Source: Microcaldota archaeon
Lineage (GTDB): Archaea > Micrarchaeota > Micrarchaeia > Anstonellales > Bilamarchaeaceae
Direction: 5' to 3'
Assembly (NCBI GenBank): GCA_018812625.1
Contig: JAHJDH010000042.1
Span: 1 to 37,467, forward strand
Length of the DNA: 37,467 nucleotides
A program made the translations under genes and the position numbers. Under the pieces are notes generated by a model. It saw only the letters and a list, made by a program, of their open reading frames with translations. It had not been told where the DNA came from and did not search any database. Of the stretch, positions 17,437 to 26,117 are shown piece by piece; the stretch's first letter is position 1; each line of letters starts with the position of its first letter.

Positions 17437-18036
17437 ATGGAATCATTCAAAGTCACAGAAGAGAAAAAAACAGGTGAAGACGGACCAAAGGTTAAATTCA
17501 CCCATCTTCTTGATGAGGAAAAAGTTGAAATAGAAAGACTAACAGAAGAAGATGTTGAAGAATCTGTTAAGGTCATGAGAAAATGCGCATTTGATGTGAC
17601 TGATACAGAAGTAAGCAATATTATCAAATATGGAAAAAGTTTTGGTGCAACTGTTAACAGAATGATTATTGGGGTTGGTCTTGCCTGGCCAGCCAGATTT
17701 GATCTCGAAGAAAAGAACATTACCGGCGGAGAGGCAAATGCTCTTTATATGGAAGACCCCGCAGTGCTTCTTGCATATGAAGGCAGGGGAATCAGAAGAA
17801 TACTTTTAGAAGAGCGAGAAAAAGAAGTTGGACGATCATCTTACAGTTATTCGATAGGATACCTCTATGAGGATATACCAAAGGGGAATATAGGAGATTA
17901 TATTACTGAAGCAGGTTCGCAATTAGAAAAGCTCTACTTATCAGAAGGTTATGAATTCTTCAGAACAGAAAAAGGAATTTTGGCATTTAAGAAAATAGAG
18001 AAAAGAGAAGATAGTGCAAAGTTCTCAATAAACTAG
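17437..18036 (+). CDS. GNAT-like acetyltransferase-family protein
   Basis: The about 199-aa protein shows a GNAT-like acetyl-CoA loop (YEGRGIRRILLEER) after a beta strand, and a C-terminal segment with the family pattern LYLSEGYEFFRTEKG. The N-terminal 35 residues are charged. ATG 17437 is preferred; a GTG at 17428 overlaps the previous stop. Sequence support is moderate and the substrate unknown. It is the last gene of the operon starting at 5961 and converges on the LarE-like gene with a 4-nt overlap. Confidence 0.55.
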   Translation: MESFKVTEEKKTGEDGPKVKFTHLLDEEKVEIERLTEEDVEESVKVMRKCAFDVTDTEVSNIIKYGKSFGATVNRMIIGVGLAWPARFDLEEKNITGGEANALYMEDPAVLLAYEGRGIRRILLEEREKEVGRSSYSYSIGYLYEDIPKGNIGDYITEAGSQLEKLYLSEGYEFFRTEKGILAFKKIEKREDSAKFSIN

Positions 18037-18743
18037 TTTGAACTTAGAAGAACATCTGAAAACCCAAGAGATATCATTTTCTTTTTGATTTTATCAAGCT
18101 GACGAACAAGTTTTAGCATACCAGTCTTATTCGAAGAAATATTGAGTTTTTTACCGCGGGATTTTACTACAACTGTTTTTATCCCAATTCGAACAAGGTA
18201 TTTTTCAGCCTTCTCAAGATTAGGTTTTAGAGTGGTTTTCTTTTTTGTATCAGATGATGGTTCATCCCAATTAGGAAGGCCAAGCTCTTTGGAAAGTAGC
18301 CGAATTTCTGCCTTGGTGAGATTGCTCTCAAGCAGCGGGCTAGAGAGACCGGCTTTCTGAGCTGCAATATAGCTGTCGCTGCCATCAATCTCATCATCCT
18401 TATGAGAACCATCTAAAACAGTTTGTACTTTCATCCTCATTGCAAGGCTTTTCAGAGATGAATAAATGTTTGAGCCATCGCAAACTGGAGAGGGTTCTTT
18501 TTCAGGATCAATAGTTATGTGTTTTGCCCCAATAATTTTGGCAACTCTTCGAGCAAGCACTAATTCAGACTTTGGATAATTACCAGAAAAGGTAACTGCA
18601 ATTGCTTTTTCACCAAGCTCTTCTCTGCAAATGCGCATGAGAAAACTGCTGTCAACACCGCCAGAAAATGCAACGATAGTAGTATCAAGCCTTCTGATAC
18701 TATTTCGAAGCATTTCAAGCTTTTTTTCTAAGGTTTTATCCAT
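18033..18743 (-). CDS. LarE-like PP-loop ATP pyrophosphatase
   Basis: The 236-aa protein begins with an ATP-PPase PP-loop (FSGGVDSS, residues about 26-33). It then follows LarE closely: a V-L-D-G-S-H-K-D-D-E-I-D-G stretch, LSSPLLESNLTKAEIRLLS and LGLPNWDEP. LarE sulfurises the pyridinium cofactor of nickel pincer enzymes. The LarE motif around the sacrificial Cys (usually KPxxxCxxSR) is here EPSSDTKKK, and the RCYxCK segment is also missing, so classical sulfur donation is unlikely. No larB or larC is nearby. It may be a diverged PP-loop enzyme with another substrate. Confidence 0.7.
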   Translation of the reverse strand: MDKTLEKKLEMLRNSIRRLDTTIVAFSGGVDSSFLMRICREELGEKAIAVTFSGNYPKSELVLARRVAKIIGAKHITIDPEKEPSPVCDGSNIYSSLKSLAMRMKVQTVLDGSHKDDEIDGSDSYIAAQKAGLSSPLLESNLTKAEIRLLSKELGLPNWDEPSSDTKKKTTLKPNLEKAEKYLVRIGIKTVVVKSRGKKLNISSNKTGMLKLVRQLDKIKKKMISLGFSDVLLSSN

Positions 18744-18796
18744 AACTATAACAATCCATGAATAGATTTTTAATGTAGTTAGAGGAAATTTGGCTT

Positions 18797-20482
18797 ATGA
18801 GAGTCTTTCTTTTTCTTGTGTTATTACTAACAGCTTCAATCGCCTGCAACACTAGTATTTCTCAGCAGGTCCCAGCAGTGGTGGGCAATGGCGGAAGCCT
18901 TGTCAATGTGACAGTTGAATTGATACCTGGAGACGGGCAAATTTATGTTAGTGTATTTCCAAGAACTGGAGTTAACACGCAGCAATCAATTGAAAGTGCA
19001 GTTGGTTATGCTAAGATCATAAGCAATAGTAAAGAGAATTGCGATGTAATAATAAAATTTGCAGAGGATGATGCTTCATATATTGAAGGCCCAAGTGCAG
19101 GTACTGCTCTAACGGTGATGAGTTATGCTGCACTTGAAAATAAAACTCTTAGAAACGACACAATAATCACAGGAACAATAGAATATAATGGGGAAGTAGG
19201 CCCTGTTGGTGGGCTCTATGAAAAGGCAAAAGAAGCAGCAAGAGCAGGTGCAAAATATTTCATCACACCAACAGAAAATTTTTATGAGATGCTCATCCTA
19301 AAAAATGTAGAAAGTGATTATGGCATTGAGATTATCGAGGCAAAACATATCAGCGATGTTATTGGATTTATGATTGAAAATAAAACAATTAAACAAGAAA
19401 ATATTTCCTCAAGAGCTCGCGAAATTCCAGAATTAACTGAATATGATGATTCTAAAATGCCAAAATTCGACCAGATTTCAAGCACAATGGTGGATTTAGA
19501 AGAGAATGTAGTAAGCTCTATTGGAGACGATAATAAAGAGATCAGAGATTTTTTTGAAAACGAAGTTATACGCCAGCGCAGTCTCATAGAGCAGGGATAT
19601 ATGTTTAGTGCAGCCAATGAGGCGTTTCTCAACTTGATTGACTTATCAACAATATCTGCAATATTAAATGATAATGTGGACCTTCCAAGAAAAAAAGGAG
19701 ACATATCAATTTGCCTGAGCAGAATATCAACACCAGAGATTACTGATGAGAACTTTGAATGGGTTGTTGGAAGTGATTTAAGATTCCAATGGGCAGAAGA
19801 TAAACTGGACGTTGATATTGAATCTCCAGAATTACAGGAAGAGAAATTCGTTGTTTACAATGACCTTATGTATGGACATGCATGGTGCCATGTTGCAAAT
19901 GAACTGAGCAATGCAGCTCCAAGGGAGGGAACTGTCATTGAGCAGGGAGACTGGAAAGAACTTGCAGAGCAAAAAATTTCAGAAGCACGTTCACTTAGCC
20001 CAACCGGAGCTCTTGCTTCAAGACTTTCAATTGCAGAGGATTCGTATTCAAAAGAACTTTATGGAGCTGCTATCTTTGATTCGGTTTACGTGATAAAAAC
20101 AATAGAAGCAGATACTAATTTGGCTGAAAATTTTGAGGTTGAAGATGAGGTAATAGAACTTCTTGATCAGCAAAGAACTTCGCTTTGGGCTAATGTCTAT
20201 CAATCCCATGGAGCCTTTCTTTATGAACTCAATGAAAGCGTACCAGCATACAGAACACTTGTTTATGCAGAAGGACTTGAGCAGGCAGTTCTTGAAATGG
20301 ATGATCTAATTGTAGAGCGAAGTGAAGAGATTGAGGAGACTGATGATATGATTGTGGTATTTGTTGCAACAATATCAATGTTTTTATTGTTTGTTCTACT
20401 AATCCTTATTGCCAGGCGAGTTAATGGAAATAAACGAGATCGCAAAACTTATCGACCTAAACAAAAGAAAGGCAGGACTTGA
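18797..20482 (+). CDS. Membrane-anchored Lon-like (S16) serine protease without ATPase
   Basis: The 561-aa protein has a signal peptide (residues 1-17) and an S16 peptidase domain with the catalytic dyad in place: Ser100 in EGPSAGTAL and Lys143 in VGPVGGLYEKAKEA, 43 residues apart as in Lon. There is no AAA+ domain. Residues 200-510 are mostly helical and acidic; the last transmembrane helix (MIVVFVATISMFLLFVLLIL) is followed by a basic tail, giving an outside protease anchored at its C-terminus. Such S16 proteins without ATPase occur in archaea; the substrate is unknown. An AT-rich element about 25 nt upstream suggests a leaderless start. Its end overlaps the next gene by 59 nt. Confidence 0.8.
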   Translation: MRVFLFLVLLLTASIACNTSISQQVPAVVGNGGSLVNVTVELIPGDGQIYVSVFPRTGVNTQQSIESAVGYAKIISNSKENCDVIIKFAEDDASYIEGPSAGTALTVMSYAALENKTLRNDTIITGTIEYNGEVGPVGGLYEKAKEAARAGAKYFITPTENFYEMLILKNVESDYGIEIIEAKHISDVIGFMIENKTIKQENISSRAREIPELTEYDDSKMPKFDQISSTMVDLEENVVSSIGDDNKEIRDFFENEVIRQRSLIEQGYMFSAANEAFLNLIDLSTISAILNDNVDLPRKKGDISICLSRISTPEITDENFEWVVGSDLRFQWAEDKLDVDIESPELQEEKFVVYNDLMYGHAWCHVANELSNAAPREGTVIEQGDWKELAEQKISEARSLSPTGALASRLSIAEDSYSKELYGAAIFDSVYVIKTIEADTNLAENFEVEDEVIELLDQQRTSLWANVYQSHGAFLYELNESVPAYRTLVYAEGLEQAVLEMDDLIVERSEEIEETDDMIVVFVATISMFLLFVLLILIARRVNGNKRDRKTYRPKQKKGRT

Positions 20483-21209
20483 GTTCAAAAAAGCAATTGG
20501 AATTGAATGCGATAATGAACTAGAGCGAGTTCGCAAAGAGGCAGAGGTAGTATCAAACATTGCCAAATCCACAGGAATTGAAATCATTTTTCCAAATCAA
20601 AATAGATTGGAAGATCTTGAGAAAATGCTGGAGGGAACAACTCCAGAGCAAAAAAAAGAAGCTATCGCAAGCAAAAGCGGAGAAACATTTGACCTTCTGA
20701 GCAAGAGAGCAGAAATTGCAGGAACTAATTACGAAAATAGATATGAAGTTGCAAAAATTGCACACATTCTCTCAAAAATGGATGAAATTGAAAAGGCCAA
20801 AATAAAAGAGGCGATTGTAGAAGGTACATTTGAAGGGCAACTAAAGATAGGGTCTCTGAATGAGAAAAAGAGGCAAAAACTAGCCAGATCCCTCAATAGA
20901 TGCGGAATAAAGTGTACAGTCAGCGAAGCAGAACTTGTTCCAACTGATCCAGGAGAAGATGAAATTTCAATAAAAATTGAAAACAGAAAGGTATGGGTAA
21001 ACAAAGAGACAATGGAGCATCTTGAAAACAATCTAAAGAGAATTGAAGTAATTGGATCTGAATTGCAAGTTAGAAACGCAAAGAGACAGGTTCTGGAATT
21101 CAGTGAAGAGGAAGAGCAGAAATACGCTGAGTTTCAGCAAGAATACCTCGAGCTCCTAAAAAAACAGGATGAACTTTTGCATGAGTATCATAATGAAATA
21201 AAAAACTAA
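20424..21209 (+). CDS. Conserved hydrophilic coiled-coil protein
   Basis: The 261-aa protein is soluble, charged and largely helical; I recognise no domain. The N-terminal helix is MEINEIAKLIDLNKRK; the C-terminal 50 residues form a Glu/Lys/Gln-rich coiled coil (FSEEEEQKYAEFQQEYLEL). ATG 20424 is preferred over an upstream TTG at 20409. It begins inside the last transmembrane/tail codons of the S16 protease gene in another frame, so the two are likely cotranslated and may act together. It converges on elp3 with a 4-nt overlap. Confidence 0.6.
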   Translation: MEINEIAKLIDLNKRKAGLEFKKAIGIECDNELERVRKEAEVVSNIAKSTGIEIIFPNQNRLEDLEKMLEGTTPEQKKEAIASKSGETFDLLSKRAEIAGTNYENRYEVAKIAHILSKMDEIEKAKIKEAIVEGTFEGQLKIGSLNEKKRQKLARSLNRCGIKCTVSEAELVPTDPGEDEISIKIENRKVWVNKETMEHLENNLKRIEVIGSELQVRNAKRQVLEFSEEEEQKYAEFQQEYLELLKKQDELLHEYHNEIKN

Positions 21210-22738
21210 CAAAGAATTTTTGACATGTAGGGACCAAGTCGTGAATATCCGTGTTTTGCATAATACTCCCGCACTCCAACCCCACTGATTATTACCATTT
21301 TTTTCCTGCCATAATTCTGCGCTATTTTCTCTGCTTCCTGAAGAAGCCGAATTCCAAAGCCCTGATGCTGCACCTGCCCAGGAGAATGGATTGGAACTGA
21401 GGTTCCATAAACATGAAGCTCACGGATTAGTGCAGTCGTACCATCTATTTCTGGCCTGGAGCTTTCATCTGGAAGCCTAAGCCGGAGAAACGCAGCAATA
21501 AAACCATCTTTCTCAAACGAGAGAAAAATTTCTTTGCATTTGCTCGCTTCATAATCAAATCTCTCAAGGATAAAATCATCAAGATTGGTCTTTGAATTGA
21601 GATTCAATCCAACCTCACGATAACGAATTTCATTTGGAACAATTCCCTTTTCTCTGAGTCTTGATTCAACCATCTCACGAAGGTTGCTCTTGCGAACTCC
21701 GCCCTCTATTTTATTTGCAGGTATATCCCTTTGGATTCTCATAACACGAACATATTTGGGAATATATCTGTAGAATTCTGATATAATATCTGCTGCCTCC
21801 TCTGCAGGATAGGGTGAATAGTTTCCAGATTCCATCATTCGAAATAATTCTGTATTTTCAAGAACAAGAGTTGGGTAGATCTTTAGCATATCTGGCCTGA
21901 AATCCGGATTCTCAAACAGCTGTTTTACCATGCTAATATCTTTTTGAGGGTTAGACCCGGGAAGACCCGGCATTATATGATATAGAACCTTGAGAGCAGA
22001 ATTTTTCAGATTTGCAGTTGATTGTATAACATCAGAGACAGTATGACCTCGATTTATTTTTTTGTAGATATCATTATCAGGATGCTGAACTCCAAGCTCA
22101 ACTCGAGTTGCTCCAAAACTTAGAATCTCGTCAACTGGACAGGCATCTGGACGAGTTTCAATTGTAAGGCCAATAGCACGATGAGAGGATGTTTCATTTT
22201 CAGAGATTGCCTGGTCAAGTGTTTCTGATCTTTTATTGTTCAGGCCTTCATAAACTCCTTTGATAAATGAATATTTGTACTGCTCATCCATCTCAAGGAA
22301 GGTGCCCCCCATAATAATCACTTCACATTTGTCTGCACTATGGCCAGCTGCAACATACTGGGAAATACGTTCAGAGGTTTGAGAAAATGGATCAAAATTG
22401 TTCTGAATGCTCCTCATAGCAGCAGGCTCAAGACCAGTATAACTTTTTGCAGCTTTTCCAGTAAATGGACAGTAGATGCAAGCATGATTGCAAGAATCCT
22501 GAGGCCTTATCATTACTGCAACAGGAGTAACGCCAGAAAGAGTTTTTGTTGGTTTTTTTAGAAGAAGCTCTTTGATCTTCGGAGTAAGCTGATCTTTTGG
22601 GAACCTTGCTAGAATTTCTGGTTTTTTTATCATTGAGCCTAGTTTGTATTTTCTTGCTGCTTCTCTTTTGACCAGCTCAATATTGCTTGAGCCTGCAAGA
22701 ATTGCTTTAATGATAAAATCAATTGCCTCTTCTCTCAT
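21206..22738 (-). CDS. elp3: Elp3 radical SAM / acetyltransferase tRNA-modifying enzyme
   Basis: The 510-aa protein has the two Elp3 domains. The radical SAM cluster motif is C83-NHA-C87-IY-C90 (CX3CX2C), followed by GGTFLEMD, LTIETRPDAC and ELGVQHPDNDIY, all diagnostic of Elp3. The C-terminal GNAT domain has the acetyl-CoA loop VQHQGFGIRLLQEAEK and ends with YYAKHGYSRLGPYM. It carboxymethylates U34 of tRNAs using acetyl-CoA and SAM; archaeal Elp3 acts without the other Elongator subunits. The length is within the family's range. It is a single gene, with no neighbour clearly linked. Confidence 0.96.
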   Translation of the reverse strand: MREEAIDFIIKAILAGSSNIELVKREAARKYKLGSMIKKPEILARFPKDQLTPKIKELLLKKPTKTLSGVTPVAVMIRPQDSCNHACIYCPFTGKAAKSYTGLEPAAMRSIQNNFDPFSQTSERISQYVAAGHSADKCEVIIMGGTFLEMDEQYKYSFIKGVYEGLNNKRSETLDQAISENETSSHRAIGLTIETRPDACPVDEILSFGATRVELGVQHPDNDIYKKINRGHTVSDVIQSTANLKNSALKVLYHIMPGLPGSNPQKDISMVKQLFENPDFRPDMLKIYPTLVLENTELFRMMESGNYSPYPAEEAADIISEFYRYIPKYVRVMRIQRDIPANKIEGGVRKSNLREMVESRLREKGIVPNEIRYREVGLNLNSKTNLDDFILERFDYEASKCKEIFLSFEKDGFIAAFLRLRLPDESSRPEIDGTTALIRELHVYGTSVPIHSPGQVQHQGFGIRLLQEAEKIAQNYGRKKMVIISGVGVREYYAKHGYSRLGPYMSKILC

Positions 22739-22766
22739 AGAAATAAAAATGTGCAGGATTTGGTTT

Positions 22767-23570
22767 TTAGCCTAATAGGTTTGAAAGAAGACCCGCAATG
22801 GCATATATTGGAGCTTGAAAAATTGGGAATACAAGAACTCCATTATTGGTTGCAACATAATCTCCAATAAGACTTGGTTTTATAAACAGAGTAACATTCT
22901 TCTCACTTGCAATATTATTGCTTGCAAGAGAGACTACTGAGATTGTTGTATAGTAAGTTTCCTCCTCCTCTCCAACAATTTCATAAGTGATTGTCTTGGA
23001 GCTTTGTGCTGGGACAAAAACAGGTTTTTTGAATTCCCATCTCTTGGAACCAAGAGCACTTACCTGGAAAACATCGCTTGTAGAGCCCTTGTTTGCAATT
23101 GTGATTGAAAAGCGGGCAGGCTGATTTGGACCAACTTCAAGAGATTCTGGAGTAACGTTAAAATCCATCACATCATGAGTTATCTCAACATTTACATCAA
23201 AGGTAATATTTCCAAGTTGCTCTCCATTGAATTCATCTATTACTACCATTTGTGCAGTATAGTTTCCCTCTGGAGCATCTGGATCAGCTGTTAGAGTAAC
23301 ATGAAGGGGGTTCTGATACAATTTGCTTTCTTTGGAAGCCCAACCACTTGGAAGTCCTTGTGCTTCGGCAGTATCATATGTTCCTCCGATTCCATGAATT
23401 CCGCCAGTTGTTACTATTGGATTAATCTCGATTAGAACTGTCTGTCCAGGACCTATAGTACCAAGATCTATGGAGTCGCCATTGCCAATTTCAGCTTCAA
23501 ACGGCGTTAGAAGTGAGATGGAAAAAGATAGAGAAACAAGAAGAATTAATGCGAGAGCCGAGCGGATCAT
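22767..23570 (-). CDS. Exported Ig-like (NEW3-type) domain protein
   Basis: The 267-aa protein has a signal peptide (residues 1-17) and two beta-rich segments (about 20-125 and 130-232). The second, with NVTPESLEVGPNQPARFSI and SKTITYEIVG, resembles the NEW3/CARDB type of Ig-like domain found on archaeal cell surfaces. The C-terminus has a hydrophobic stretch (VLVFPIFQAPIYAIAGLLS) that may anchor it, without a positive tail. No catalytic residues. An AT-rich TATA-like element lies near 23594-23603, about 25 nt upstream. Confidence 0.6.
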   Translation of the reverse strand: MIRSALALILLVSLSFSISLLTPFEAEIGNGDSIDLGTIGPGQTVLIEINPIVTTGGIHGIGGTYDTAEAQGLPSGWASKESKLYQNPLHVTLTADPDAPEGNYTAQMVVIDEFNGEQLGNITFDVNVEITHDVMDFNVTPESLEVGPNQPARFSITIANKGSTSDVFQVSALGSKRWEFKKPVFVPAQSSKTITYEIVGEEEETYYTTISVVSLASNNIASEKNVTLFIKPSLIGDYVATNNGVLVFPIFQAPIYAIAGLLSNLLG

Positions 23571-23617
23571 GGCAGTATATCAAGATTAAGAATTAAAAAG
23601 TCTGCCAATTTGCAAAA

Positions 23618-25102
23618 CTAAAGGAATGCTTCTGCTCCACTTTCCTTTTTCTCCTGTTTTTCCTCAAAATCTATTGCCTGCTTATGAAGTGGCGCTCCTT
23701 TTTCACGTTTTTCTGATTTGCGGTCCCGAACGCTAATAAAAACTGGATAGTTAACAGCCTCTCCGACAACAATAGCCTCTCCAACTTTCAGCCCGGTGAT
23801 GCTTTTGGCAGTTCTAGAATCAATTCCTTCGGAGCTCATTTGAATATGATCAAGATCATTTGGATTTGTTACCCTGAGGATAATGTGGGTATTGCATTGT
23901 GAGAGTGCGGTTGTGCTGAGATTAACCGGCCTTTGGCTAACAAGGCAAATGGATGCTCCAAATTTTCGCCCCTCTCTTGCAATTGTTTCGATGATGCTTC
24001 TTGATACTGCTTCGCGCTCTTCTGCATTTTGCCTGGCAAAATTATGCGCTTCTTCAATTAAAAGCAAAAATGGAGGAATCTTGCCTTTTTTGCGAAGCAT
24101 AAAAAGACGTCTTGCAACAAGAGAAACAAGAATCTGTTTTTTTCGAAGTGAATCAATATCACTGAAATCCATAACCATAAGATGTCCGGATTTGACATCT
24201 TTAGAGAGAATGGGATTTTCCTTTGTTTTTGAGAGAAAACGATATCTTCGAAGCTCCCGAAGGCTGCGAATAAGTGCACGCTTAACTTCATCTCTTGAAA
24301 CTTCAGAAGCATCAATTGTTTCGATTAATTGCTTGAAGCTAAATGGTTCTGAGCGAAGTTCATTCATTGCATGGCGAAGAACATCTCTTTGAGGAACGGA
24401 AAGATTTGGAAGCCACTGGCAGATTGTTTCTGGACCAGTTTTCTTTAGAGGAATTGAAATGTCATTTCCTTCGATAATGGTTGTCTGATTTCCATATTTT
24501 GAATCCTGCTTAAATCCAAGATACTCTCCATGAATATCGATAACAATAATTGCCACTCTTCCATCTTCGCGTTTGCGATCAAGAAGCTCTTCGATTAGAA
24601 CGCTTGAGAGATGGGATTTTCCAGCTCCGCTCATAGCAAGAATTGCAAAATGTTTTTGCAGAAGCCTGGTTAAGGATAGTTTTGCTGGAACATCATGATG
24701 TTCGATTGAACCTAGTAGAAGGCCCTCATCAGTAAAACCTAGAAAAGATCGAAGAACATCCGAATCTGCATTTGAAACAGCAAGACCTGGAGACGGAGGG
24801 CTGAATGCACGTTGAAATTTCCCATCAGCATGCACTCCTAGTATTTTCACATTGCCTATTACATACTCCCAAGAGGAAGTTGGAAAATGAGAATCAATAC
24901 TTGAATGTTTTTCAAATTCTGCAACACTTTCTGCACGCTCAAAATACCGATTGGATTTGTATATTTCAGATATATAACCAAAAAGCAGGCCTTGTGAATG
25001 ATTAAGCTGTACATACTGGCCTTTTTTTGCATGGCTCTTTAGAACAAATGAAAATTCTGAAGTAGATGGAGATCCATCTGTAGCTATGATAGTTCCTAGC
25101 AT
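23618..25102 (-). CDS. herA: HerA bipolar DNA helicase/ATPase
   Basis: The 494-aa protein begins with a HAS-barrel domain (residues 1-100) followed by a FtsK/VirB4-class ATPase: Walker A AMSGAGKSH (156-164) and Walker B LLLIEEAHNFA, then SIIETIAREGRKFGASICLVSQRP, which is the HerA sensor/arginine region. HerA pairs with NurA nuclease and Mre11-Rad50 in DNA end resection. None of these partners lies beside it here. A TATA-like AATTTAATAA lies 25 nt upstream of the ATG, overlapping the endonuclease gene end. It might serve as energiser for the membrane locus 6 kb away, but nothing in the sequence shows this. Confidence 0.93.
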   Translation of the reverse strand: MLGTIIATDGSPSTSEFSFVLKSHAKKGQYVQLNHSQGLLFGYISEIYKSNRYFERAESVAEFEKHSSIDSHFPTSSWEYVIGNVKILGVHADGKFQRAFSPPSPGLAVSNADSDVLRSFLGFTDEGLLLGSIEHHDVPAKLSLTRLLQKHFAILAMSGAGKSHLSSVLIEELLDRKREDGRVAIIVIDIHGEYLGFKQDSKYGNQTTIIEGNDISIPLKKTGPETICQWLPNLSVPQRDVLRHAMNELRSEPFSFKQLIETIDASEVSRDEVKRALIRSLRELRRYRFLSKTKENPILSKDVKSGHLMVMDFSDIDSLRKKQILVSLVARRLFMLRKKGKIPPFLLLIEEAHNFARQNAEEREAVSRSIIETIAREGRKFGASICLVSQRPVNLSTTALSQCNTHIILRVTNPNDLDHIQMSSEGIDSRTAKSITGLKVGEAIVVGEAVNYPVFISVRDRKSEKREKGAPLHKQAIDFEEKQEKKESGAEAFL

Positions 25103-25132
25103 AAACAGTATTTTGCAGGGAAAATTTAATAA

Positions 25133-25621
25133 TTAATCAAAATTCAACCGAGCAAATTTGATGAAAAATGGTTTTTCCAAAGCAAGATCAACAACTGCCA
25201 TCGTCAGTTCTTTTCTAAGTTTTCCAGCAGTGATAAGATGAGGCATCAGAGCTTCTGTTGTTGCGCTCCAGTCTTTTGAAACTACCTGAATCAGATAATA
25301 AGTCTTATCCTCTCCAGGACGATAACCCTTGCGATGAAGCCGAAGATATGGGGTTCCATCAAGACTTGGACGAACTATATAGCCCCGGTCACGTAGATAT
25401 TTGATTACGAAAAAGCGCTCTTTGTATAGTGGATCTGTTTTTGCAGCTTCAAGGAAAATCTTTTCCTTATCCATGGGAAGAACGCCCCTATCTGCAAAAT
25501 ATGCAGCTTCAAGAAGAGTGATTTTTGTTTCATCTGCTTCTTCTACTCCAGCGCCCAGGCTACGAAGCTTAAGTATCAACGGTTTGTCCGTGATCACAAG
25601 ATAATTGTCTTTGAAAATCAT
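25133..25621 (-). CDS. endA: tRNA-splicing endonuclease family protein with altered active site
   Basis: The 162-aa protein has the EndA layout: an N-terminal domain with LLEAAYFADRGVLPM, then the catalytic-type domain with YLRDRGYIVRPSLDG and YYLIQVVS. It is the one-unit size of alpha or beta subunits in heteromeric archaeal enzymes. By alignment with the Methanocaldococcus Tyr115/His125/Lys156 triad, the Tyr position is His (LRLH) and the His position is Lys (DKTYYLI), while the third Lys (GKLRKE) remains. Hence it may be the structural subunit, with a catalytic subunit elsewhere. Its ATG overlaps the upstream PH-domain gene stop by 4 nt. This inference depends on a hand alignment. Confidence 0.82.
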   Translation of the reverse strand: MIFKDNYLVITDKPLILKLRSLGAGVEEADETKITLLEAAYFADRGVLPMDKEKIFLEAAKTDPLYKERFFVIKYLRDRGYIVRPSLDGTPYLRLHRKGYRPGEDKTYYLIQVVSKDWSATTEALMPHLITAGKLRKELTMAVVDLALEKPFFIKFARLNFD

Positions 25622-26073
25622 TGTTTTTGTCCCTTTCCTGATTTTTTATTAACATCTGCTATGATCATATCAATATCGCGTTTTTTGATGTTTGCAACAT
25701 TTATAGCTACCATTGAACCGCCAGCACTGTCAAGATGAAGTGTGCCAACTCCGAAGATTCTTTGCATGATAGTTTGAGTATATGTTGCTTCTGTAACTTT
25801 AGTATATGGAAGCACCACATTTCTCTTTGAAAGAATGCCTTTGGTATGGGTCACGGAAGTCTCACTTAAGGTAATAACTTCGAATTTGGCTGCAGCATAA
25901 ACAAGCGCCACATAGATTATTGCGACGAGCCAAACAAGTCCAACAAGAGGAATGAAAATCCTCTCCATATAAGACTGCAGGAAAAATGCTGCGATGGATA
26001 GTATAACTGAAAGAATAATGATCCTAGATCCACCAATTATTGGATTTGGATTAAAGGAATATGCCATGAACAT
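25618..26073 (-). CDS. Membrane protein with bacterial PH-like (bPH2/DUF304) domain
   Basis: The 151-aa protein has two transmembrane helices (about residues 15-35 and 40-62) followed by a PH-like domain with the typical opening FEVITLSETSVTHTKGIL and a middle segment with VLPYTKVTEATYTQTIMQR and GTLHLDSAGG. Such proteins resemble YdbS/YdbT; molecular function is unknown. In-frame ATGs occur at 26073 and 26067; the TATA-like element near 26086-26096 fits the second slightly better. It is coupled to endA. The gene is divergent from rnhA with only 44 nt between start codons. Confidence 0.75.
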   Translation of the reverse strand: MFMAYSFNPNPIIGGSRIIILSVILSIAAFFLQSYMERIFIPLVGLVWLVAIIYVALVYAAAKFEVITLSETSVTHTKGILSKRNVVLPYTKVTEATYTQTIMQRIFGVGTLHLDSAGGSMVAINVANIKKRDIDMIIADVNKKSGKGQKQ

Positions 26074-26117
26074 AGCAGAGCCAAAGATTATAAAAAGCGT
26101 GAGCCAAGGATTAGTGT

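Noticed and set aside
23883-24392. A 169-codon frame antisense to herA.
   Set aside because: It mirrors the Walker B region of herA and has no recognisable domain; it is a shadow frame.
23618-25102. HerA as the dedicated ATPase of the six-paralogue locus (CedB-like).
   Set aside because: The HAS barrel and motif order are those of ordinary HerA, and the gene is 5.6 kb from the operon end with unrelated genes between.
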